The notes: a model not told the origin generated them from the letters alone. DNA of 27,495 bases from Chlorobium sp. (GCA_028277225.1 JANQHB010000015.1:1-27495); one strand, 5' to 3'; positions 8,244 to 15,781 are shown, counted from the first letter of the stretch. A program made the numbers and translations.

Positions 8244-10505
8244 TCATGTGAATGGATGTGGAAACCGGTTCAACTTGCTAATAGGTTTCCGTTTGGCAAT
8301 GCCACAAGACTCCGGTAATGATCTCATGCGCTCTATAACGAATGTTTCTAGACCAAAGCCGAAGGTCATTGGCACAACTCCTGGTATAATTACTTTTACA
8401 ACCTGATATGGCAAATGATCAATATCACTTTCAAGCATATTCATATGCGCGAAATATACACTCCAACCATTATGTTGTATCTCTCCACAAAGGTCGCTGA
8501 ACTTGTTAAATTTGTTTGCATCCTCTAGTTCCTTTAGTGATATTGGCGCACCAACGTCTTCAAACATAAAGCGTGTCTTGTTAATGTACATACTTATTTC
8601 ATAAAGTCGCCCATGATCGAGTGGATGAAACACGTTATTGGGTTTTACCTTTTCTTTGGAAGGCCCGTCCCGAAATCTACAATAGATACTTGCTTCTAAC
8701 TCCATCATCGCTTTTTCTACTGCATCTGCAGGGTAGTAAGATGATGCTGCTGCGCAAGAAAAATAAGGAACTTCATCATTTTTAGCTATAACCATAACTA
8801 CAGGGGTAAGGTCGTATGTAATGTTAACAATGCGAACATCAAAGTCTAAATGTTCTAGATAGTTGATCCGTTTAATGAGCTTTTCGGTGAGAGAGTTCTT
8901 TTTTATTTGTTTCCTTTTTATCCTATTGACCCATGTAACTATAAAAGCTTCTCTCTCAATGAGTTCAAGAATTGCGTGTTCGAGTGCATTTTCCAAGGAA
9001 GTATGTGCTGAAGAACCACTAGAATTCGCATAAAAATACCTATGTTTACCTTTAGGGGAATATGGATAATATATGAAATCTGCAAGCATCAGATTCCTTT
9101 TACCGGAAAACATTTCCTGTACAGGACACCACTGATAATCCTCATTGTTATTAAATTTTTGAATTGGTGTTAATTTGTATTGATTTGGCAGATATGCGGC
9201 GATTAATTTTGGGTCAACTGCATTTTCTTGTAACTCATTGTAGGATGCTGATACCAGAGGGTGTTCTGAAGAACGAGAAAATGAATACCATTCTACGCAC
9301 TCGGCTTTTGCTTTTTCTTCTGCGATGTCTGCATCGTATGATCTTCCACAGCTCGACCAATTGTGTTTGTTCGCGTCTTTATATGGTTTAGCGAAGAACA
9401 TTTTGAAATCTAAATGATAGTCCGCAGCATAGTAATCAGCTTCTTCTATACAGCTTATAATTTCATTAACATACAGTGCAGGTATTCGTTCGCTGGTATT
9501 AGTGGAGTTAGACTGTTCGCCATATAGTATTGATGTTAACGGCATAGAATTAGAAGGGAGTGCAAGAAGGTTCGCTATTTTATCCTCATAAAAACCTCCA
9601 ACTTCAATTGTTTCTAATCCACTTTCTTGTGCCGCCAAGTGAACATTTTGAGCGACATGTCCCGCCTCTAGCAAAATGTACAATAAGGCGCGATTATTAT
9701 ATTTATGTGCAGACCTTGAAAAATTGCCACTTATAAATATTACACCAGAAACTCCAATCAATTTTTTTGGGTTTACGAAACAACAAGAAATATTCTTTGG
9801 GATGTCAGAGATGTGCGCAAAATCGACAGACAATGGCTGTGGATAATGAACGCGGTAAATGCCCTCCGTTAAATATTCTGTGTTTTGGAAATTTATTATA
9901 TGTATCATAAGTGGGTATAGTGCCCCTGCTGAAGGCACAGTTCGCCTGTAAAGTTTCTTTTCTACATATTTTTCTTTGTAACTCTCAAGTTTTCCGTATG
10001 CTGCCCATAAAAGTGCAGATAGCTGCATCTTGCTTACTTTGTTGCCACTAAAATGAGAAGTTGATTTTCTTTCTAATAATTTATTGACTAGTTCACTCTT
10101 TTCAATTGTTGTTGTAAATGTATTTTTGTCAGTTCCTCTGGAAGCATGAAGGTCTTGGTTTAATACGATTTTTTTAATGCTATCCTCGGAAAGATCCCTG
10201 TACCAAGCCGTTGGGTTTGTAACAAATTTCCAGACGTATTCACCAATGTTTCTGCTCTCAATAAGAACGCCGTTATCTACTAATTTGGTTAGCAATGAAT
10301 TAACAGAATTTTCATCCCATTGCTCACATAATCTGGACTTTATATTACTAATTGAAATTGTCCCATCGCAGAACTTTATCAGCGAACGAGATAACTTCTG
10401 TGGAATTGTAACCTCAACCTCTCTGTCTGGAAGAAGAAAAACTGTATGGTTTTTCCTAATGTCGGTAGGGCATAGGATGATAGGATTGTATGTCTCCGCT
10501 TTCAT
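8244..10505 (-). CDS. RRE-SagB-YcaO fusion, predicted azol(in)e-forming RiPP synthetase
   Basis: 753 residues with three modules. Residues about 1-90 resemble the PqqD-like leader-binding domain (RRE) of TOMM proteins: a beta-rich start, then FCDGTISISNIKSRLCEQW and LVDNGVLIES. Residues about 140-335 are a SagB-type FMN dehydrogenase: RRTVPSAGALYP (187-198), the KY pair (268-269) in HKYNNR, and EAGHVAQNVHLAA (280-292). Residues about 380-753 are a YcaO: ECVEWYSF (402-409), SLENALEHAILELIERE (503-519), and the C-terminal PHPF (749-752), which matches the Pro-rich tail typical of azoline-forming YcaOs. The expected activity is ATP-dependent cyclisation of Ser/Thr/Cys followed by oxidation to azoles. 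No separate E1-like protein is present, so the N-terminal domain may supply leader recognition. The gene is AT-rich compared with the backbone and begins 30 bases inside a cassette junction. Confidence 0.85.
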   Translation of the reverse strand: MKAETYNPIILCPTDIRKNHTVFLLPDREVEVTIPQKLSRSLIKFCDGTISISNIKSRLCEQWDENSVNSLLTKLVDNGVLIESRNIGEYVWKFVTNPTAWYRDLSEDSIKKIVLNQDLHASRGTDKNTFTTTIEKSELVNKLLERKSTSHFSGNKVSKMQLSALLWAAYGKLESYKEKYVEKKLYRRTVPSAGALYPLMIHIINFQNTEYLTEGIYRVHYPQPLSVDFAHISDIPKNISCCFVNPKKLIGVSGVIFISGNFSRSAHKYNNRALLYILLEAGHVAQNVHLAAQESGLETIEVGGFYEDKIANLLALPSNSMPLTSILYGEQSNSTNTSERIPALYVNEIISCIEEADYYAADYHLDFKMFFAKPYKDANKHNWSSCGRSYDADIAEEKAKAECVEWYSFSRSSEHPLVSASYNELQENAVDPKLIAAYLPNQYKLTPIQKFNNNEDYQWCPVQEMFSGKRNLMLADFIYYPYSPKGKHRYFYANSSGSSAHTSLENALEHAILELIEREAFIVTWVNRIKRKQIKKNSLTEKLIKRINYLEHLDFDVRIVNITYDLTPVVMVIAKNDEVPYFSCAAASSYYPADAVEKAMMELEASIYCRFRDGPSKEKVKPNNVFHPLDHGRLYEISMYINKTRFMFEDVGAPISLKELEDANKFNKFSDLCGEIQHNGWSVYFAHMNMLESDIDHLPYQVVKVIIPGVVPMTFGFGLETFVIERMRSLPESCGIAKRKPISKLNRFPHPFT

Positions 10506-10529
10506 TGAGCTTATTTTGATGCGGTGCGC

Positions 10530-10589
10530 CTGTAACTAAATTTTCACAGGCGCCAGCAGTTTGGTGTCTTGTGCAAAATATGGTTATGT
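10530..10589 (-). repeat. Integron attC site (cassette 2)
   Basis: On the minus strand the site runs from R'' ACATAAC (10589-10583) to R' GTTACAG (10536-10530), 60 bases. The arms pair as TTTT(G)CACA with TGTGAAAA, leaving one extrahelical G. A further stem GACACCA/TGGCGCC with two G-T pairs surrounds a six-base loop. R'' ACATAAC is the exact complement of GTTATGT at the start of the same cassette (11718-11712), which is expected if the cassette once circularised. The cassette 2 stop codon lies four bases outside the site. Confidence 0.72.
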
Positions 10590-10592
10590 GCT

Positions 10593-11645
10593 CTAATGCT
10601 CATCAAACTCATCACAACAGATACATCCAGATAAACGCGAGTTTTTAGTGCCATGAGTTACGTATGCACCACAACACTCGCAGATGTTCACTGAGTGGTA
10701 TGAGTAGCAGTTAAGACAAAACCATATAGAATCAATGTCGATTACGGATTTTGAGCTGCATCTATGGCATGTTGCTACTATAGAATTTTCCCTCTTCAAC
10801 CTTTGGTTAAAGACAGTTGTTATTTTGTCAATTTTATGATTGCATTTTGTGCATGCAGTTTCCGATCTGTGAAGAAGAAGCACGTTTTTACACTTTTCAC
10901 ATTGAATCTTGATCACATCTTCCATGTCATTACAAACAAGGCATGTGGTTTCATGTAAAATGTCGTTGACAGGCTGTAATATCACAGCTTTATAGTTGCA
11001 GCAAGCGCACTGAAGGATTTCTTTGCTATCAATGTGTCTTAGTTTGGTTGCATAAGCATGTCGATACTTTCCTTCTAAAATTACTCTATGGTTCTCGACA
11101 GCATCAGTGATATTGTCATAGAGATGTGCAACGGTATTATCATCGAAATCAATCGGAATTAGTTGCAAACCGTTGAGTTCCTCCCACACAGCACTCATTT
11201 CTGCGAATATGTCACACAGTTCCAGAGCATTTTTGTCGGCAATTTCTTGATCTGTAAAATGTACTATTTTATTCCTGTGCCTTCTGAGAGTATCGAAAGC
11301 TCTTTTAGTTTTCTTGTCCAGTTCAATGTTGAATATGTTTTCAAGTAATATAATAGACTGTGAAAAATCAATGGAGATGAAGTCACCACTTTGAAATCTT
11401 TCGTGATTTACACTCTTCGGATCTTTTGTAATCAAAGACCAATGCTCATCAACCAAGATTGACTTTATGAATAACTCAACACCCGTCCAAAAACTTACGA
11501 TGCTTTGTTTGGGTCTTTTTTCAATTTGTTCAACCCCCTCGAGCAGGAACGAAAGAGAGTTCTTGAGGATTCTGTCGCTGATGGATTTAGAATCAATCCT
11601 CCCGAAGTTATACACCTTTGGAAGTTTGCCGTATTTCATTTGCAT
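10593..11645 (-). CDS. Cassette protein with HEPN-like motif and eight CxxC knuckles
   Basis: 350 residues from the ATG at 11645; a TTG at 11654 would add three residues, and neither start has a clear ribosome site. Residues about 10-190 are helical and contain RRHRNKIVHF, with Arg124 and His129 forming the R-x4-H motif of HEPN ribonucleases. Residues about 210-345 carry eight CxxC pairs (213/216, 235/238, 249/252, 265/268, 293/296, 310/313, 322/325, 341/344), enough for four zinc ribbons. I do not recognise a named family. HEPN domains are common in toxins and phage-defence nucleases, and zinc ribbons bind nucleic acid or protein, so a defence or RNA-targeting role is possible but inferred. 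It is the sole gene of cassette 2 and is AT-rich. Confidence 0.75.
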   Translation of the reverse strand: MQMKYGKLPKVYNFGRIDSKSISDRILKNSLSFLLEGVEQIEKRPKQSIVSFWTGVELFIKSILVDEHWSLITKDPKSVNHERFQSGDFISIDFSQSIILLENIFNIELDKKTKRAFDTLRRHRNKIVHFTDQEIADKNALELCDIFAEMSAVWEELNGLQLIPIDFDDNTVAHLYDNITDAVENHRVILEGKYRHAYATKLRHIDSKEILQCACCNYKAVILQPVNDILHETTCLVCNDMEDVIKIQCEKCKNVLLLHRSETACTKCNHKIDKITTVFNQRLKRENSIVATCHRCSSKSVIDIDSIWFCLNCYSYHSVNICECCGAYVTHGTKNSRLSGCICCDEFDEH

Positions 11646-11711
11646 CGAATCCAATGAGGCTGGGCTACATATTTGAGTTTACAAATTAGCGAAATGCATC
11701 CAATTGCTCGC

Positions 11712-11798
11712 ACATAACGCCATGCATCAGCCGACCGCAAAAAGCGCCGCTCGTATCTCGCTCTGCCTTTTGCGGTCGGCTGAATGCACTCGTTAGAC
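11712..11798 (-). repeat. Integron attC site (cassette 1)
   Basis: 87 bases. On the minus strand R'' GTCTAAC (11798-11792) and R' GTTATGT (11718-11712) enclose a long stem in which AGCCGACCGCAAAA pairs perfectly with its complement. One arm has GCATTC where the other has GCATC, leaving the single extrahelical base typical of attC sites. R'' GTCTAAC is the exact complement of GTTAGAC at the start of the cassette (12720-12714). The methyltransferase stop codon TAA lies inside R'', a common cassette arrangement. Confidence 0.85.
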
Positions 11799-12686
11799 GG
11801 CCGTACCGAGTGGTTGGCGAGGACCCTTCTTCGCGAATACTGTCAGATTATCGATTCTATCGGCATTGGGCGCCTCAAAGACCCCGCTATCAACTGTCTC
11901 GATCTCCCTAAATCCTTCTCGTTCGAGCAGCGCTGCAATTGATGTTTTTGAGAAATGCCAGATGTGATCAATCAAATGGAGCTTTGGACAATCACCGCTC
12001 AACGGAATGCGTAGCACAACAGATCCATCCTCTTTGAGAACATACTTGACTATACGTAGCACCAGTCCTGGATCGGGGATGTGTTCAAGAAAATCAAAGA
12101 ACACCACAGTATCAAAGTAGTCCCGATAGGGTATGAACTTCTCAGAGAGTTCCTCAAGAGTCACCGGCAACATAATTAGACCTTGGTCGATCGCCGCCTT
12201 GATTCCGTATGGTGAAATCTCCAAACCTAAAGTGCTCCAACCGAGTTCTGCTGCTGCGCGTTGGAGGTATCCGCGTCCTCCACCGATCTCAAGTAGGTGA
12301 CGAGGCTCATTGAATTCGTCCCTTGGCGTAAGTCCGCGTTCCTCCCACCTTCGAACCTCTTGCCGGGTCTTCGTGCGTCTTCGGTTTTGGTCTGGAACTT
12401 CCCAGTCCGCAATGCCCACCTGATAAACGAGGGCTGGTGAGTGCGTTGCTACGTTGTAGTACTTCTCTGAATAGAGATCGTTGAGGAAGCGAGCATCAGG
12501 GATTGGATTTCGCCACACAACATCGCAGGCTTCACATCTAACCAAGTAGAACTCCGACCAGTTGATCACCAGGGAAGCAAGTGTTGTGTACTCAAAGCTC
12601 CCACAAAGCACGCAGGGAACCCATTGAAACTCTTCTGGCTTAAGCCGAGCCCAGTCAACCGTCGTTTCAAGTATTCTCTTCGGCAT
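11793..12686 (-). CDS. SAM-dependent methyltransferase with N-terminal zinc ribbon
   Basis: 297 residues from the ATG at 12686, which has AAGGGA a few bases upstream. A longer reading from the ATG at 12722 would start outside the cassette and cross the recombination point, so it is rejected. Residues 25-54 carry a CxxC...CxxC zinc knuckle (Cys25, Cys28, Cys51, Cys54). The class I methyltransferase core follows, with motif I LLEIGGGRGYL (about 131-141), the acidic GLEIS, FFDFLEHIPDP, and VVLRIPLSG. This layout is common among methyltransferases acting on sugars, lipids or small metabolites; the substrate is unknown. It is the only gene of cassette 1. Its base composition is closer to the backbone than that of the other two cassettes, which fits a separate origin. 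Confidence 0.82.
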   Translation of the reverse strand: MPKRILETTVDWARLKPEEFQWVPCVLCGSFEYTTLASLVINWSEFYLVRCEACDVVWRNPIPDARFLNDLYSEKYYNVATHSPALVYQVGIADWEVPDQNRRRTKTRQEVRRWEERGLTPRDEFNEPRHLLEIGGGRGYLQRAAAELGWSTLGLEISPYGIKAAIDQGLIMLPVTLEELSEKFIPYRDYFDTVVFFDFLEHIPDPGLVLRIVKYVLKEDGSVVLRIPLSGDCPKLHLIDHIWHFSKTSIAALLEREGFREIETVDSGVFEAPNADRIDNLTVFAKKGPRQPLGTAV

Positions 12687-13132
12687 AGGATGTCCCTTTG
12701 AAGTTGATTTGCCGTCTAACATTATTTATTATGTGTAGTACAGGATTGTTATGGAATTTTGTGTGATATACTATATTTTCACCACAAGCCCCAAACAAAG
12801 CACTTGATTAATCCGCCGATAGGATATGTTTTGGTGTTTATTAGCATACTTATGCGGCATACGCATAAGTTCATGTGCCTCTTATTTTCACCATCGCCCA
12901 CGGTTCTTTTGCGCCGCTTTTTAGCTTACAAAGTATTCTTTCCCAAAAAGATAATACAAATATTATACATTTGGCAACGGACCACGTTGTTGCAAATACC
13001 TTATTTTTGTTCATACTTGCTGAATAGCCGCAGTGAGTAAGGCCTGCCTACGGTGTTCGAATATGCAAACAAGGAGGCTTTTCTTCCCGAAGTGACTTGC
13101 GAGCGATTCGCCGCTCTTTTGTGGCTTGATCT
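12687..13132. other. Non-coding right edge of the cassette array
   Basis: No convincing gene. The cassette 1 boundary is at GTCTAAC (12714-12720). The AT-rich DNA just beyond lacks a long hairpin; it could be a relic attI or a degraded attC (a CCATAAC on the minus strand at 12754-12748 is the only further R''-like box). A perfect inverted repeat lies at 12848-12870. No integrase gene or recognisable fragment of one is seen. Confidence 0.5.
12848..12870. repeat. Perfect 9-5-9 inverted repeat
   Basis: ACTTATGCG and CGCATAAGT flank a five-base spacer. The same nine bases ACTTATGCG recur at 8002-8010, at the other edge of the island. It may be a recombinase or regulator site, or a relic of an element end; nothing further can be said. 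Confidence 0.5.
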
Positions 13133-14248
13133 TTAGCTTGCGAAGAACAGCTTTCTGAGTCGGGATCTTGCGGAAGATAGAAATGCGCGAGCTTCCGATT
13201 CGTTCATGTCCTTAAGCTCGGCTGCCTCAGCGATACTCTTTTTATCAATTTCAATCATGCGGTAGATTTCCCGCTCGGCATCAGGGAGCTTGTCGACGCA
13301 GGATAACAGCTTCTCGTTGTCAGATAAGCCGGGACCGCCGTTTTCTCGTGCTGAAAGGTTGGGACTTGTTTGTGTCTGTTGTCCGGTTAGCTCTGTTTCC
13401 GAGGCTGGGGTTGGATGAGCTTCGTTTACCTCTCCGAACAGCCGGACGAATGTCTGGAAATCAAGTCCGGCCGTCTCGCAGGGGGTTATGTTTTTTTCAA
13501 GAATATCAGAAGCGAGCTTCCGGAACTGTTCTCCTATTTCGGGTATACGAACGGCAAAGTCGAAACTGTCGTCTTTATCTCTTGCCTCCGGGTTGTAAGG
13601 GAGTTTCATCAGGACATTGATCCCTGCAGCGGCTGCGTAGTTCTCAGCGATGCCGCTGCCGTCGTCACGGTTGATGATGATGCCGAGCAGTTTCGATTCT
13701 CCTCCGACGCTCTGGAAGTAGTTGTTTGCCTGACAGATGTTGTTTGCCGTAAAGATTGACTGGCGGTCATTGGTCGTGAGCAGAATGACCTCTTCACTGA
13801 GCGAGCGGGCAAGCGGTGTTGCAAAGCCGCCGCAGACCACGTCACCGAGAAAATCCATCAGGATAATGTCAATATCCCATGAAAAAAGACCCAGACCCTC
13901 AAGGACGTCGAAGCCCGATATGATTCCTCTGCCGCCGCATCCCCTTCCGACCTCAGGGCCGCCGAGTTCCACACCGTAGACTGGCTGCGGAAAATCCTGA
14001 ATATCCCTTCTGAAGACGATATCCGGTATCCGGATCTTCTGGTTGTGTGCGTTTTTTTCAGCGAAGACTTCAGTGACGGTGGGCAGCGAGACACCTCCGA
14101 ACAGAGATGTTGTCGAATCATGCTTCGGGTCACAGCCAAGCTGCAGCACTTTTTTTCCCATAAGAGAAAACGTTGCGCTGAGGTTGGTTGTTGTAAAGCT
14201 TTTGCCAATTCCCCCTTTTCCGTATATGGCTATGGTGCGGGGTCTCAT
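13133..14248 (-). CDS. bchX: Chlorophyllide a reductase iron protein subunit X
   Basis: 371 residues. A NifH-like ATP-dependent electron donor to BchYZ, which reduces ring B of chlorophyllide a on the way to bacteriochlorophyll a. The P-loop is GKGGIGKS (10-17), LGCDPKHDST follows (38-46), and Cys104 (GRGCGGRG) and Cys139 (VVCGGFATP) are the expected ligands of the bridging 4Fe-4S cluster. After about residue 275 there is a polar linker, then residues 321-368 resemble a sigma-factor region 4-like helix-turn-helix (LPDAEREIY...SIAEAAEL...RLRKLF); this tail is longer than that of purple-bacterial BchX as I remember it. The ATG overlaps the bchC stop (ATGA). It is the last gene of the bchFCX set, and the cassette island lies directly downstream. 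Confidence 0.93.
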   Translation of the reverse strand: MRPRTIAIYGKGGIGKSFTTTNLSATFSLMGKKVLQLGCDPKHDSTTSLFGGVSLPTVTEVFAEKNAHNQKIRIPDIVFRRDIQDFPQPVYGVELGGPEVGRGCGGRGIISGFDVLEGLGLFSWDIDIILMDFLGDVVCGGFATPLARSLSEEVILLTTNDRQSIFTANNICQANNYFQSVGGESKLLGIIINRDDGSGIAENYAAAAGINVLMKLPYNPEARDKDDSFDFAVRIPEIGEQFRKLASDILEKNITPCETAGLDFQTFVRLFGEVNEAHPTPASETELTGQQTQTSPNLSARENGGPGLSDNEKLLSCVDKLPDAEREIYRMIEIDKKSIAEAAELKDMNESEARAFLSSARSRLRKLFFAS

Positions 14249-15228
14249 GCTGAGGGTTTGTCTGTTTCCGGTTCTTTCCAGTGAAGAACCATTTTCAGAC
14301 AGTCAGGATTGTTGAATGCAATATGGTATGCCTCTTTCAGGTCCCCTTCGACGGGATGGCTGTGCGTAAAAATTTTTTTTGCATGCAGCCTGTCGTCTCT
14401 GATCAGTTCCCTGATGCGAAGCAGGTCGCCTTTGGCCCATTGGCGGGCAGCAATGAAAGAGAGTTCCTTGTCGAATGCCTGTGAATAGTCGATGTTGATC
14501 CGCTGGTAATAGCCGCCGAAAATCACTTGCCCGTGGAACTTCATGAAACGCAGACCTGTTTCGATCGCGCTCATGACACCGGTGCTGTCGATCATGACAT
14601 CGAAGTCATAACCGGCAAATGCGGCTGAGACATCCCGGATCGAAGGGTTGACTTTCAGGTCTGCCGAAGAATAGTCGAGACGATTCTGGTGAGGTTCGGT
14701 TGCGGCGACAAGGCTGGCTCCCATATGCTTGGCGAGCTGTACGGCAAGAATGCCGACGGCACCCTGCCCGAGAACAAGGACTTTTTTTCCTGCAACGTCG
14801 GCGAGATCCATGAAATGGATCGCTGTAGCGCCAAGCGGCAGCGCGATGCCGCATTTCGGATCGTCGATCCCGTCAAGAACGGTAATACTTTCGACCGGAC
14901 AGACGACATACTGCGATGCACCGCCGAACGCGGCATTGACATCTTCATAACCGAAAGAGCCGGCAATATAGGCGTATTTGCCCAGGAGGTTTTCATTGAC
15001 ATGTTCTCCGACCTGAATGATTCTGCCTACCGTTTCATAACCCGGTATAAACGGAAAGATGAAAGGCGGGGAGGGGATGAGGCCCTCGAATGCCATTTTT
15101 TCGGTACCGGTGCTGATCGAAGACCAGCAGGTCTCTATCATGACATCGGTTGGCGTCACAGGCTTCAGCGTGACTTTTTGTACCTCTATCTGTCGGACGC
15201 CGGTGAAGACGATCGCTTGTGCTTGCAT
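14245..15228 (-). CDS. bchC: Bacteriochlorophyllide C-3(1) hydroxyl dehydrogenase
   Basis: 327 residues of the medium-chain dehydrogenase superfamily: N-terminal GroES-like domain with SSISTGTEKMAFEG and FIPGYETVGRI, then a Rossmann domain with VLGQGAVGILAVQLAKHMGA. The zinc ligands of alcohol dehydrogenase are not evident, as expected for BchC. It oxidises the 3-(1-hydroxyethyl) group, made by BchF, to the 3-acetyl group of bacteriochlorophyllide a. It starts two bases after the bchF stop (TGAAATG) and overlaps bchX by four bases, so the three genes are almost certainly co-translated. Confidence 0.93.
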   Translation of the reverse strand: MQAQAIVFTGVRQIEVQKVTLKPVTPTDVMIETCWSSISTGTEKMAFEGLIPSPPFIFPFIPGYETVGRIIQVGEHVNENLLGKYAYIAGSFGYEDVNAAFGGASQYVVCPVESITVLDGIDDPKCGIALPLGATAIHFMDLADVAGKKVLVLGQGAVGILAVQLAKHMGASLVAATEPHQNRLDYSSADLKVNPSIRDVSAAFAGYDFDVMIDSTGVMSAIETGLRFMKFHGQVIFGGYYQRINIDYSQAFDKELSFIAARQWAKGDLLRIRELIRDDRLHAKKIFTHSHPVEGDLKEAYHIAFNNPDCLKMVLHWKEPETDKPSA

Positions 15229-15229
15229 T

Positions 15230-15697
15230 TCAGGTTGCGTTGGCTGTTTTGCTTGCGTGACGTTTTTCGATTATAAGCCGGATCAGGAATTGTGCCGCAT
15301 TGACCAGGTAACTCAGATACGCCAGGAGAGCGGTCCGGATAAGCACAGTTTCGTCAAGGCCCATATAGAACAGGACGAAATAGGAGAGATGGATGATAAT
15401 GGCGATAGTGCTGCCCACATCTTCCCAGAAAAATTCGGGAGCAAAGACATATTCGTCGAAGACATCTTTTTCAAAAAATGCCCCGGTGACAAAGATCACC
15501 ATGAAAATTATGGTTTTGAAAACCACGAAAACAGTGACCCAGGCAAAATTGTCGATACCGGTTCCTGTTTTGTACATAAGTGTCACAGCAAGGCCGGCTA
15601 TGAAAATAACAAACTGTATGGGTGCCAGAATTCCCTGTACCGTAGTCCAGACGGATGCGTTTCTTCTGGCGAGCTGTTCGGGTGTATATCGGGGCAT
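15230..15697 (-). CDS. bchF: 3-vinyl bacteriochlorophyllide hydratase
   Basis: 155 residues, normal length. The N-terminus PRYTPEQLARRNASVWTTVQ followed by GILAPIQFVIF is characteristic of BchF. Four hydrophobic segments (about 21-42, 52-75, 93-115, 122-142) indicate an integral membrane protein. It hydrates the C-3 vinyl group to 3-(1-hydroxyethyl). Green sulfur bacteria also carry a paralogue, BchV, acting on the bacteriochlorophyll c/d/e branch. Linkage to bchC and bchX here points to BchF. GAGGA lies directly before the ATG, a tight spacing. Confidence 0.92.
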   Translation of the reverse strand: MPRYTPEQLARRNASVWTTVQGILAPIQFVIFIAGLAVTLMYKTGTGIDNFAWVTVFVVFKTIIFMVIFVTGAFFEKDVFDEYVFAPEFFWEDVGSTIAIIIHLSYFVLFYMGLDETVLIRTALLAYLSYLVNAAQFLIRLIIEKRHASKTANAT

Positions 15698-15781
15698 TCC
15701 TCTTTTTCTCTAGTGCTTCAGGTGTGAAAAAAGTTCATGAATATAGTAAAAATGAAACGATGCCCAATGTGTGACCTCGGG

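Noticed and set aside
8085..8318. 77-codon plus-strand ORF overlapping the candidate precursor and the YcaO end
   Set aside because: TTG start without a ribosome site; it overlaps the conserved YcaO C-terminus on the other strand, so it is best read as antisense of both genes.
12714..12754. An attC site upstream of cassette 1
   Set aside because: Only R-like boxes (CCATAAC, GTTAGAC) with almost no pairing between; kept as a possible attI or degraded site, not called as attC.
12759..13040. 93-codon plus-strand ORF at the right edge of the island, checked as a possible integrase relic
   Set aside because: No tyrosine-recombinase motifs, no ribosome site, and it spans the 12848 palindrome.
13110..13125. 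GAGCG-loop-CGCTC followed by TTTT as a terminator
   Set aside because: It has terminator polarity only on the plus strand, where no gene ends; the stem is five pairs.
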